DNA of 64,000 nt. Source: Gonocerus acuteangulatus (lineage: Eukaryota > Arthropoda > Insecta > Hemiptera > Coreidae). A program made the position numbers and the translations under genes. The stretch is taken from contig OX328126.1 of NCBI GenBank assembly GCA_946811695.1, positions 85,135,536-85,199,535 on the forward strand, written 5' to 3'. Of the stretch, positions 1 through 11,400 are shown in pieces. Position 1 is the first letter of the stretch, and the number at the start of each line of letters is the position of its first letter. The notes under the pieces are model-generated. The model saw only the letters and a program-made list of their open reading frames with translations. It searched no databases and had not been told where the DNA came from.

Positions 1-895
1 TTTTCGGGAGGGGCCCAACTATGTCCAACGAAATTTGTTCGAAGGGAGTCGTCGCCATGAAGGGTTTATCGAGCGGTACCTTCAGTCCTGCAGGGGTCTT
101 GCGTTTTGCACACTCCTGACATCTCTCCACAAAGGACCTCACCTCTCCCTTCATACCCGGCCAGTAGTAGGAGGAGCTAACCACCGACGCAGTTCGTTCT
201 ACTCCTGGATGTCCTGCCCAGGGTGGAGAGTGGCAGGCCTCAATTATCCTCGTTCGTAGTTTAGGCGGTACTATAGCCTTCCAGCTCTCGGAGTCCTGGC
301 AATTGTTGGTTCGGTAGAGAACCCCTTCAGCATCCTTATAAATCTGCTTACTTTTGCCTACTAGTCCTTGGCACCACGGGTCAGATTCTTGTGCCTCTTT
401 TAGCTCGGACCTAGTCACTCCTCCTTTCCCGGCGTCCACCCACGCAACTCGCCGACTAAGCGCATCCGCATTCTGATGCTTCTTTCCTGGCTTATGTTCG
501 ACTTCATAGTCGAATTCGGAGAGCCTCAACGACCACCGGGTTAGACGGGCAGAAGAGTCCTTTATGTTGAGCATCCATTTGAGCGCGGCATGGTCAGTTA
601 TCAATTTAAAGCGTCTCCCCAAAAGGTAGCAGCGGAATAACTTAGTTGCCCAAACGACCGCTAGTAACTCCCTCTCTGTAGCGGAGTACTTGGTCTCGGC
701 CGTGTTGAGCTGTCTGCTGGCGTAGCAGATAGGGCGCTCCCTTCCGTTCCAGACCTGAGACAGCACCGCTCCCAGAGCCACCCCTGAGGCATCCGTACTG
801 AGAAGGAATGGGTCTCGGAAATCCGGGTAGGTCAATACACCTTCTGAGGAAAGAGCGTCCTTTAGCTGTTCAAAAGCTTTTTGCTCCGGTTGGCC
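1..895 (-). pseudogene. gypsy-type pol, 3' part: RNase H and integrase (runs off left edge)
   Basis: On the minus strand the pol frame continues after the stop at 896-898 and stays open to the left window edge in the same frame. The RNase H part has the STDASG start, the 'YSATERELLA' block and a 'TDHAALKW' block. The integrase zinc-binding region follows, with two His in 'CHSPPWAGHPG' and the pair of Cys in 'CQEC', then the start of the core at 'DIVGPLP'. RNase H degrades the RNA template strand and integrase inserts the cDNA. Because translation would end at the upstream TGA, this part could only be made by read-through, so I class it as broken. The rest of integrase and the second LTR lie outside the window. 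Confidence 0.9.
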
Positions 896-2896
896 TCAGG
901 CGAACTGGACGCGGGGACTGGTCATTGTAGTAAGGGGTCTGGCTTTGGCCGCAAAATCAGGGACAAACCGCCTATAGTAGTTTGCCAGCCCTAAGAAGCT
1001 CCGTAACTCCCCTGCGTTCTTTGGGCGCGGAAAGGACTTTACAGCCTCAACCTTCATGGGGTCCGGCTTCACTCCTTCGTTTGTTACGATGTGGCCTAAG
1101 TAGTTTACCTCGCTTACCGCGAAGTTACACTTTCCCCAGTTGGCTTTCAAATTCGCTGACCTGAGAATTCCTAGGAGCTGCTGAAGCAATTTGATATGAC
1201 CATCCAGGCCTTCGCTGTAGACTACCGTGTCATCTAGGTATACTAGGCATCCTCGCCCTTTTAGCCTTCCCAAAAGTCGGTCCATTGTGCGTTGAAAGGT
1301 CGCCGGGGCTCCAGAGAGGCCAAACGCCATTTTCTTATACTCAAAATGACCTTCCGTCGTAGTGAAGGCTGTCTTTTCTTGATGTTCTCTGGCTATGGGT
1401 ATCTGCCAGTAACCGCTCGACAAGTCTAGGGTGCTAAAGTAACGGCTGGAGCCTAGCTGTTCTAATGTCTCCTGTATAAGTGGCAGAGGATAGGCGTCCG
1501 CTCTCGTCACCGCATTGAGTCCTCTAAAGTCCGTACAAAAGCGGTACTTAATCTCTCCATCTGGCAACTTCTTACTTGGCTCATCCTTCTCTCTTTTCTC
1601 AATGCACCTCCGTTCCTCTTCTCTCACAGACACTGGGTCAACTATCACCTTCCGGAGTACCTCCTCCCTGCCTGCTGCCACTTCCCCTGTGTTTAGATTG
1701 ACCGTCACCCGAAGCCTTTTCAGAAGATCCATACCTAAGAGGCCATCGCACCCGATGTCCACATCGGCCACAGTAAGGACGTGCTGAACTCCAACCGTTC
1801 CGAGACAGACCTGTACCTCCTGTACCCCCTTTACCTTCAGCGGGTTGCCTGTTATTCCTCGCACTACATCTCGGGCTGGGATGATTGCCGTTCCTCGAAT
1901 GGGCTGTCGTATCAGCGAGATATCCGCCCCAGTATCCACGAGCATTCGATGTGGTATCCGGTTAATCTCAACCCTTGCATACAATCCAGCATCCCTTTTT
2001 CCTTGTAAGCCCATAAGCCTATTGCCCCTTCTCTCTCTTTTTTTGGGAGAAATATCACTAACCCTCTCTGGTTGTCGACATCCCCTGGCCCAATGATTCG
2101 TATCCCCGCAGCGATAACAGCCACTTGGATTACCCCTCTCAATGACCCTTACTTCGCTTTGTCCAACTTCCTCGGGACTGGGAATTTCGTTATCCTGGGG
2201 ATTCTTCTCTACAGTAAATATTCCCTTTTCGTGTCGCCCTAACTCCGTTTCAATGGCTCTAGCCTTCTCAATCGCGGTTTGTAATTCCTTTGGGAACGCG
2301 AGTCTCGTCAGCCTCCCAATCTCTCCTCCGAGCCCATTTAAATATGATGTAAGGACGACTTTATCCAGTTGTTTGCGAGCCCCTATAACTTCTTCCTCCG
2401 ATCCCTCACCTGAGAGTGATCGTTCACCCATCTCCCGACAACGATCTCCGAAAGTTCTGACATCCTCCCCACGCTCTTGTTTCATTGAACTAAGCTGAAG
2501 GAGAAACTGCTCAGGTTGCATAGTCGCCTTAAAGCGGTCTAAAAGAGCATCTCGAATCGTGGAATATTTTACATTTGGCCCCTTGAGATCCGATCTGCTG
2601 GCTAAAAATTTAGCAGCCATTCCTTTTAGTCTCATCCTTAACACAAGGGATTTATCACGATCTTCCCAGTTTCCACTAGATGCCACTAACTCCAATCCAT
2701 TGAGATATTCTTGGATTGGGACCCCAGAATCGTCACCGGACCAAGGACCGACCATTCCCTGAAGAGAAAGATCCCTCTTTCCTTGCTTACTCTCATGCCT
2801 TGTCCTCTCGAATTCTTCCCTGAACTGCTCATTTGCAGCCAACGCCTGATCCAGTATCGTTTTTATATCGGCAAACTGCTGTTCCGTTACCACCAT
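896..2896 (-). CDS. gypsy-type LTR retrotransposon gag-protease-RT polyprotein (defective)
   Basis: A 666-residue frame joins gag and pol without a shift. Residues 50-200 are a retrotransposon-gag (capsid-like) domain. A CCHC zinc knuckle follows at about 260-273 (C-x2-C-x4-H-x4-C), then an aspartic protease with 'DTGAD' at about 321-325. Reverse transcriptase has its first catalytic Asp in 'STLDLSSGYWQIP' at about 491, the YLDD box at about 553-556 and the 'YLGHIV' block. The usual RT start, with a 'SPW.SPVV.V' block between protease and 'YRFCTDFRGLN', is missing; the sequence jumps straight to 'KKLPDGEIKYRFC'. This looks like an in-frame deletion of several tens of residues. The frame ends at a TGA where members of the family normally carry Trp. 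Family-level identification is firm; the clade is not decided. Confidence 0.93.
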   Translation of the reverse strand: MVVTEQQFADIKTILDQALAANEQFREEFERTRHESKQGKRDLSLQGMVGPWSGDDSGVPIQEYLNGLELVASSGNWEDRDKSLVLRMRLKGMAAKFLASRSDLKGPNVKYSTIRDALLDRFKATMQPEQFLLQLSSMKQERGEDVRTFGDRCREMGERSLSGEGSEEEVIGARKQLDKVVLTSYLNGLGGEIGRLTRLAFPKELQTAIEKARAIETELGRHEKGIFTVEKNPQDNEIPSPEEVGQSEVRVIERGNPSGCYRCGDTNHWARGCRQPERVSDISPKKRERRGNRLMGLQGKRDAGLYARVEINRIPHRMLVDTGADISLIRQPIRGTAIIPARDVVRGITGNPLKVKGVQEVQVCLGTVGVQHVLTVADVDIGCDGLLGMDLLKRLRVTVNLNTGEVAAGREEVLRKVIVDPVSVREEERRCIEKREKDEPSKKLPDGEIKYRFCTDFRGLNAVTRADAYPLPLIQETLEQLGSSRYFSTLDLSSGYWQIPIAREHQEKTAFTTTEGHFEYKKMAFGLSGAPATFQRTMDRLLGRLKGRGCLVYLDDTVVYSEGLDGHIKLLQQLLGILRSANLKANWGKCNFAVSEVNYLGHIVTNEGVKPDPMKVEAVKSFPRPKNAGELRSFLGLANYYRRFVPDFAAKARPLTTMTSPRVQFA

Positions 2897-3170
2897 CGTA
2901 TAGCTCTATTTTCAACGTTTCCAATGAACCCCAACACGTTACGGTTATGAATAGGGATTACTTTACTCTCTAATAGGGCCTACCACCGAATGTCCAAATT
3001 TGGCGGTCATTAAACCAGGAAACGTGATGAAATTGGATGAACAACTACACAGCGCCGAGATATCAGTTCGAGGAATTATCCTATCAGCGTCAGCACTACA
3101 GCCGCCGGCCTATCTCGAGAGCAGGGTTCTTATCTAATGCCCGCTTGCAGCTGGCCATTTAAATAATACC
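2897..3170 (-). other. gypsy element 5' leader
   Basis: Untranslated leader between the primer-binding site and the gag ATG at 2896 on the minus strand. No reading frame of note is seen. Confidence 0.6.
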
Positions 3171-3188
3171 CGGACACCTGACACCAAT
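3171..3188 (-). promoter_or_regulatory. primer-binding site of the gypsy element
   Basis: Directly inside the LTR on the minus strand, after a 1-2 base spacer, lies a segment starting TGGTGTCAGG. A TGG start next to an LTR CA end is the standard tRNA primer-binding layout. I do not assign the tRNA. Confidence 0.7.
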
Positions 3189-3717
3189 TGTAAGGGGCCG
3201 ATTAGCAAGGACGGGATTTAAAGGAATAGATAATGGGGAAATAATTTAGAGAAGCGGAAATTCCTTTCAAAACTATAATTTACACTGAGGTTACTAACAC
3301 ATACATAAATATCATAAAACATCGCTAAGACGAGAGAAAAGGTTGAGTGAGAGAGAAACCGCTAGATAAGAGTAATCACATATCATTTGGGGAGGTTGGA
3401 GCATATTTTGGAACTGACTTACCTCTCATCGCCATCGCGGCCAAGACCTCAGGAACGGGCGTGGACTCTCCCCATCGGAGGTAAGCCAGCTCTTTATACC
3501 CTTTTTGCCCCACTCCTGCTTTAGCAGGTGGCTGGACGAGAAACTCTTGTCAGGTCTTAAATCTTCCGGGAATCTTACGAATCAGCCACGTGCAGTTCCA
3601 ACAACCCAGACGCAACGTTTGCGGATTCGTAGTTCTCACATCTCTAGAAATGGACAGCCAACCTTTTCTCTCATCCTTATTCACTTAATAATGACAAAGG
3701 GAAAACGGGGCCTTACA
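3189..3717 (-). repeat. 5' LTR of the gypsy-like element
   Basis: A 529-bp segment is bounded by TGTAAGGGGCC at 3189 and GGGGCCTTACA ending at 3717, so it has the TG...CA ends and short inverted termini of an LTR. On the minus strand it precedes the primer-binding site, leader and gag. The partner LTR is outside the window, so its boundaries rest on the termini and context only. Confidence 0.8.
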
Positions 3718-4400
3718 GAATAAATATTAGGGGAGAAAAAACAAATTCATTAATCTACAAAAATTAATAAGTAGAAAAATCAATAACATGTTAAAAGGAA
3801 AAATTGAGAACACTTTTGAAGCACCGAGTGCTTAAATTTGATGTAAAGTAGGGAGGAAGGACTGGATTGACTCATCAAAATAAAAGCCACCAAAGATGGG
3901 CTCCTTCCACTTGAGGGTCTGATTTAAATTGAACTCATCCGAGAGACTGCAAATGAAGTAAATGCCTCTTGACCTAAAGACAAAGTGATGGTTCCAAGAT
4001 TTTTCTATAGATGGGGTTTACCTGATGAGAAGGTATCCCAAGAGCACTTCTTAGTTTTTTTTGTTTTGTTTTTCCCCCTACGGGGCATCTGCTTCCATGG
4101 CCATTAGCTCCGAGCTATCTAAAGGTTACCAGCATTTCTATTCATCCAAGGTGGAGATGGGAATAATTAAGGATGCCCATCACTAATAAAATTCAACCTG
4201 CTACAATTTGGATTCCATTTCCTAAATGGGACTCCGACACGATAGCCACCCTCTCTAGGGGAACCCATGGAATTTTAATATTCAAAAGTGTATTCTGATT
4301 AAAAAATATTGGGTGTAAGCCTTTATTTTATTTTCAGTAAGAAGAGGTATTACAACTCTTCAAAAACATTGTATTCTAGAGTTAATTATAAATATCCAGT
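3718..4400. other. non-coding stretch with an old SINE-tail trace
   Basis: No gene is seen. At about 4055-4150 a T-rich run followed by a GGGGCATCTGC...CCATTAGCTCCGAG...ATCTAAAGGTTACC pattern matches, in minus orientation, the 3' half of the 5S-derived SINE described at 39675-39846. It is degraded. Confidence 0.5.
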
Positions 4401-4403
4401 GAG

Positions 4404-4527
4404 GGGTCTCCCGTGGTCTAGTGGCTAGCGCCTTAGATTCATAAGCGGGAGAGGGTTTTCTCATCTCACGGCTTGTTGGGAAAATTCCTTGCTGCTCCCT
4501 GGATGTCAGCGCTATAATATCCAGTAC
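4404..4527 (+). mobile_element. SINE-A (tRNA-derived), internally deleted
   Basis: Begins with the SINE-A head (GGGGTCTCCCGTGGTCTAG, A box TGGTCTAGTGG) but jumps from the GCGGGA block to TTTTCTCATC, which removes the B box. The body continues to the 'GGATGTCAGCGCT' block and is cut at 4527, where the foldback element starts. Confidence 0.75.
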
Positions 4528-5063
4528 ACAGGTCAATATTTGATCTAAAAAAAACAACTTGGAGCGGTTTGGTCCTTTTAGTGTTTTTGGGGTCCCTGAT
4601 TACGATGAACAGGTTGGTTAACCTTCATCACATCAGATTCTAGGTCATTTGAAAGTCAAGTAGCGAAAAAAACAAAACAGAAAAAATCTGAAAAAATTCA
4701 TGTTATGTTTTTAAGGTCCCGGAGTCCGAACCCATAGTTTATTTGACTCGCACTGCCTCCTAGAAAATTAATTTTTCAATTTTTTTTCTATGTTTTTTTC
4801 TCCTTTTGACCTTTAAATGACCTCTAGGAAAAGGGGTAAAGGTTAAACAAACTATGGATTCGGACTCGGGAACCCCAAGAACATACGCATGATTTTTTTA
4901 AGACTGTTCCTAGGTTTTTTTTTTTCTCTATTTGGCCTTCAAATGACCTTGAATCTGATGTGATGAAGGTTAACCAACCCGCACATCACAATGAGGGACC
5001 CCAAAAACGCCATAAGCAACATACTGCACCGAGTGTTTTTTTTTAGATCAAATGTTGACCTGT
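4528..5063. mobile_element. foldback element FB1, copy 1
   Basis: Near-palindromic element of about 536 bp. The left end ACAGGTCAATATTTGATCT recurs inverted at the right end as AGATCAAATGTTGACCTGT, and the arms continue through blocks containing GGTTAACCTTCATCACATC and its complement. No coding capacity. A second copy lies at 8205-8689. Superfamily unknown; no clear target duplication seen. Confidence 0.8.
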
Positions 5064-5283
5064 GTTATTTATTACAATCTTCAAAATGTAATGTAAACGA
5101 ATCCAATATCAGTTAGTATTATAACTTTCTATCCTCAGTCGATGTTTATTGTGCCAATAGTTTCACCAAATTAGTTTAAGGGGATTTACTTAGCTCTAAA
5201 AACCTCACATATATATAGTAAACTTCTTAAATGTTTTTGAACTTATGTGTTATTTGTTATATTATAATTAGTCTTTTCATTAG

Positions 5284-5472
5284 GTGGAACCTTATTTTGT
5301 AACAGTTAGTCTTTTTGATGCACGAGAAGGAAAGAAAATTTCCGAGGACTTAGAATGGGAAGTTGCATCTGAAGAAGTGATTTCAATGATAATAAGACCG
5401 GATGGACCTTCAGAGCCACTCATTCCTTCCGAACTCGGATTGCCGGATGGTTGGATAACTAATCCATCACAG
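5284..5472 (+). CDS. Ziz: Ziz exon 1 (first visible)
   Basis: Residues 1-63 of the visible protein, phase 0 at both ends, flanked by TTTCATTAG and GTATGTTT. Starts '[20 protein letters not shown]', the block found upstream of DHR1 in zizimins. The first codon is GTG, not ATG, and is preceded by a splice acceptor, so it is an internal exon. Confidence 0.93.
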
Positions 5473-8400
5473 GTATGTTTATAATTTGATTTAATGTTAT
5501 GGAACATCGAGCGCGGAGTGGTATTGGTTAAATAAGCCAGCAGGTGGATAATTTCAGTCATGACCAGGGAGAGGCTCGTCCCCTCCGAGTTTATGGATTT
5601 GATTGTTGGGCTTTCAAAAGATCACATAAGCAATCCATTATCTACAAGATTGTTTCAAGTTCGATTTCTTCTGCCGTAGCTCTTGAACAATAAAAATGCT
5701 TTTGTTGACATTATTTGAATAACGTGAAATATTAACTTTATGTAACATCTGATGGTTTTTATCGACACTAAATTCTAACTCAAGAGTTGATCTAGATGAT
5801 TTTTGAGCCCCATAATAATTCAAAAGCGTAAACCCAAACAAAAACATAAGCTTATTAAAATATTTTCACTAAAGAAGAAAAAAACACTTAAAACGATAAA
5901 CAGTAAATATTTAAGGTGCATAAAGAATAAAAGGTAGAAAGGGGTCTTTTTTTTAGAACAACCCACCAGTGATTTTATCTAGTTACTCTTACTAGATGAT
6001 TTTTATCAATATTTACAACAAATAAATTCCTAAGATAGGTTCGGGACCAGTATTTCTGGAGACTGGTATTCCTTTATGTCTGAAATGATTTTTCTTAAGA
6101 GATTTGCGCTGCTTCCACAGGAAATCACACAAATAAGAATGATAAATTTATATTATAATAATAACATATGTTCCATTAGATGTAGGTACCTAGCAACAGT
6201 AACAGTTACTAGAAAATCACTGGCGGGGCTGTTCTAAAAAATAACCATAGAAAGTAAGGCGAGGCTGAAAAATAGTACAGTTTAGAGACATAGAGGGTTA
6301 TCATTCCCGGAACGTGGACTGCTCTCATATGTATTAATGAATAACAATTTTAATGTAATTAATTTCTGAATGTTTTAAAATTTTAGTATTGAACTAACCT
6401 ATTAGTATTGTTATTATAAAGGTGAAATTTGATTGTATTTTGTGATTTTCAGCTCTCATAATGTCTTAAAATTGTGAAACATTGATATTACAATATTTCA
6501 TACTAAATGAGAATTTATTTTAAACTAAAACACCCTAATCATCATCTTAATATCTTTGGTAAAGTATCTTAACTCACAACAATCACTTCAGATTGAGTAT
6601 CAGAAAAGATAAATTAACCTAAGAGAAAGATTTTCATTGATTTAAGGCCTTATTATAAAAAAAAAATATAATAATAAAATGTAGAATGGTTGTTTTCTTA
6701 CCAACGAGACATCATCCTAGAAAAAAATAAATCCTTAGGTTTTCCTACAAATCAAAAATAGTTTAATAATACATACACTCTCATACCTGCGAGCTGAGTT
6801 CTATGTTTTCTGAAATATTATGCAGTTGAATGTAATGTAGAGTGCTAATAAAGGAGGGGTGGTTGTAATAAAAAAGAAGAAAGGTTATATGGTTTGAGTA
6901 GATTTATGCTTCAGTTGGCAGCCCTGGGCCCCCTAGGCTTATTCTTAAACTGAGGTCGGGTTGAATAGGATTTACTCAACTACAATGTATATTGCCTCTG
7001 GTTAAGTTAGACATTTCTTTATATATTTAATGTTTGCTAAATAAAAAGCTTATTATTTTTTCAATATATCTAAAGTAAGGCAAGTAATTTACTATTCTAT
7101 TTTTCTAGGGAGTATTTAGTGTAAGTTCTGTGCATAGCGAAGTGTTTCTCGTCGCAAGGATTGAAAAGGTTTTGCAGGGAAGTATCACTGCTGCCGCAGA
7201 ACCTTACACTCGCACTGGCAAAGATCCCCGCTTGGGGCTCAAGGTGCATCGGACTGCTCAAGCTGCTGCACAGAGGTAAGGAAAGAAAGTCGTACTAAAA
7301 TTTAAGAGTTTTCTTCAATTGACAGTTATTAATAATTCCTTGTATGGAGTTTTAATAGTGCCCAAGAATAAAACATTTAAGTTAGATACTTGTATGAATA
7401 AGACACAATAAAACAAACTGAGAAAGTAGAATTACCTCTTCCAGAATGATGCTTCATGAGAAAATCATCTCAAATAAATTAATACTAATTTCTTGGTTAT
7501 TTGATTCGTGTTTTCATCAATGCAAACGGTGAACAATTAAACAGGTTGATCTACCCAGTGTATATCGTCACTCAAATTTCACAACCGCGTAAGTCAATTT
7601 TCCTAACTTTTCAGGAGAGCAATAAAACTGTAATGATCTGTAACTTGGAAAAATACAGTACGCCAAAGATGCGATGCATAAAACCAATAATAATAATAAT
7701 AACTTGCAACTTATGAGGGTTTCCGACTTAGGACATATTTTCAGTAACATTTAAACGATAAACCTTGTCTGAAGGGCCTAAAATAGATGAGAGAGATCGG
7801 GTTATGCTCGACCGTTTGAAATCAGTTTGTTTTACGTGGAAGTAATAGTCAATTTTAGCGCGCTCTATTGTTTTTTTTTTTTAAATCTATTACCATCATG
7901 TCCGGGAGATAATAAGGATTCTAAAGATAGCAATAACTCAATTTCGCTAAAAATCGACTTACGCGGTTGTGAAATTTGAACAACGATATGTTACTTCTAT
8001 ATTTCTTCATCATCTGTCTTCTCTTCCCTTTCCTTACTCAGGAGCTCGCTGAAGTTATGGACACTGGGTCCAACATTGATAATTATTCATGCGCTCTACT
8101 GTCAGGGAATAAAAATTTACAGCTTCAATTTAGGGAAGAGAATCTTTCTTAAATTCAACCTGCTAATGATCCCAGCAATTGACGCACCTTAAAAGATTAA
8201 TACCACAGATCAATATTTGATCTAAAAAAAAAATACTCGGAGTGATATGGTCCCTATAGGGTTTTTGGGGTCGCTGATTACGATGAGTGTGTTCGTTAAC
8301 CTTCATCACACCAGATTCAAGATCATTTGAAGGTCAAATAGAGAAAAACCCGTAGGGAAAAGTTCATGCGTATGTTTTTGAGGTCCCTGAGTCTGAATCC

Positions 8401-11400
8401 GTAGTTTGTTTTAGGGTAAGGTCAAGTAGAGAAAAAAATCATTCAGAAATTCATTTTCTGGGAGGCAGTGTGATTCAAACAAACTACCGTTTCGAACTCA
8501 GGTACATCAAAAACATATGCATGATTTTTTTTAGATTTTTTCTACATTTTTTTCTTTATTTGACCTTCAAATGACCTTGAATCTGATGTGATAAAGGTTA
8601 ACCAACCCACTCATCGTAATCTGCAACCCTAAAAACCCCATAAGGACCATACCGCTCCGAGTGTTTTTTTACATCAAATGTTGACCTGTAGGTTCACATG
8701 AAGGGAAGTGATTAAATTTATCTGAAGTCTGTTTTAAAGTTTCATTGAGATTTCACCTATTTCACCAGTTCTTTAATTGATTACTGATACTTGATCTATG
8801 GGTAAAAGAAATTTGTGAACTTATTAGTTGATTTATTGTACATGAACTTTTAAATCTGTTTCATTTTCAAAAACACATTTATTTTTTTCCTTTCTGTGCA
8901 TTGACTGCTGAGGTCATTAGCACTACACACATGTATTGTTACTAACTATAATCTTGAAGATTTTTATGTTTTGCTAGAAATGTTTTGTAGCAATATGTTC
9001 TTTTCAGGTTAGGAAAGTACAGGATGCCTTTTGCATGGACGGCTAGACCTTTATTCAGTCTTTATGGAACTGATCCTGACACTGTGTCTGATTTTCCCGG
9101 TATCTACAGACAGGAACCTGCCAAACTTAAAGACGATGAGCTCATCAAGTTCTTAGTAGATTTTAGGAAGTATGTTCTTGTCCATTTATAACTTTCTAAT
9201 ACTATTATCATTACTATTTTTGTATTTTAGATTAATCAAATAAATTATATAAAAATATTATAAATTTATGGAGCTATTACTGAGATATCTTCATTTTCTT
9301 CTTTAATTTCAATCACTAGCAACAATAGCTTTGCCAAGCAAACAAAAAGAATAATAATATATTCTTTATTTTATAGAAAATATTGACTGTATGGTTCTAG
9401 ATTATAATTATCAGTATGATCTTGTTAATAAATTTTTAAAAAAGTAAATAAAGTTTTATCTACTACTTAATGCTAACAACTTATCTGCAATAAGTAATGT
9501 CTTTGTATATATAAATTAGCCGTGCATGCCGAGGCTGAATTTTCAGGCAAATGTGGCATGTATATCTATGTGTCTGTCAATGGCATCATTGCTTGCAAAC
9601 GGCTGGACCTATTTTGATCTAGATTTTCTTGTTTGAAAGAGTTTTATCGAGAATGTTCTTAGCTGTTTCATCAAAATCAGTTAAGCCGTTTTTATCTGTC
9701 GGGGGTTTTTGAGTTTTGAAAACTTGCTTGTTATAAAATTTATTTTATTTGGAAAACAAGGAAAATAAACACACAAATTACAGTTTTATTTGAAATTTTT
9801 TACATGCATTAGGATTACAATTACAGTACTTATTATAAATTACAGTTTTACTTGCATAACTCGTAATTGTCATGTATAAATATAATTTTGTTGACTCTTA
9901 CAGGCTTAATCTTGATCTTTTTGCACTTACTTACAGGCCAGCAACAGAAATTATGCACTTGCTGGTTGTACTGGAGGCAACCGTGCTAAGATAACGCTAG
10001 TCGGGCTTTTTTTGTTGTTCTCTTCAATTGTGAGGCCTCCAAAATATCTCCAACAAAAGCTGGATTTTTTTATCTTTTTTTACTTTAGTTAAAGAGCACG
10101 TTTATATACAATTCTTTTATTGTACGCTTTTCCAATCCAATATTTGTCATTATCCAATATAATAGCACAATACAAAAGCGTTTACTCGAACAGAAGCTAA
10201 GAACAAAAGGGTGCGGCCAGTTACCACGCAGTGCTCTCACTGCTTTCCTCCCCTCACCCACTGGCTACAACCTTTCCTCCAGTATTGCCTACCGAATCGT
10301 CACGCTGACTGACTAGACTCGCCAGCAGCAGCGCCGTTCGAAAGTGGTGTGGTGTAGCAACACTGTCGTTGCATGAATGTCTAATATAAATATGCATCAA
10401 CTTGTTAGGATTACGTATCAGATACAAGTTTTGATTTTTCTTTATAATGTCATAATAAACTTAAAAACATTTTTCTATCATTCATATCATAGGAGTTCAT
10501 CCCCTCCTACTTCCCAGCATATATCACTAGTGGTGCGGATTTTTAAACCACAAATTTTCTCCAGCATTATAGTTGGCTTTCTCAGTTGGTACATGATACA
10601 TGTCTGTTAGCTGAAAGCAAAATTTTCCCATACACACAGACGTACATGTAGCATTAGATATTTTGCTTTCAGCTAACGAACAAGCACCATGTACTACCGG
10701 AGGAAGCCAGCTGTAATGCCGGAGAATTTATTAGTAGAATAATTTTGAAGCTTTATTTTAGTTTAATTTTATTGTTTCATATAATTTATTTTAACCTGTT
10801 TTTCAGACCTGATAAACTTAGCAAGCTTCCTCTCATCCCTGGTTGGCTTCAAATCAAAGTCGAACCATTATCAGATCTTCCACAAAGTAAGGTGTTTCTA
10901 AATTTTCTGTTAAAGAAGTAGTTTAAGTTTGTTTAATATATATATTTTTTTTTTAATTCTACTAATTTATTAATTTGGATAGAGTCTATACAGAGTGTCC
11001 CAAAATAAACGGGCAAACTTTAGGAATCGATGCAGAATGAAAAAAATAAAGAAAAAATGCCCTTTGGCATAAATCTTGTTTTTTGCTTGGTTTCCGAGAA
11101 AAACACAAAAAACTAAAACACAATTGTAAAATTCTTTCATAATGCCTTTATAAAAATCATTAAAAGTATATGTTTTATCTTCAATCCTCTCTACAAGATA
11201 AAACAAAGTATATGTTTTATCTTATAATGATTTTTATCTAGGCATTATAAAAGAATGCCTTTTCACAATTGTGTTTTAGTTTTTTGCGTTTTCCTCGGAA
11301 ACAAAGCAAAAACAAGATACATGCCAAAAGGCAATTTTTCTTTCTTTTTTACATTCTGCATCGATTCCTGAAGTTTGGTCATTTATTTTGGGGACATCCT

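Noticed and set aside
35..259. Plus-strand open frame over the left edge
   Set aside because: It is the shadow of the integrase region of the gypsy element on the other strand.
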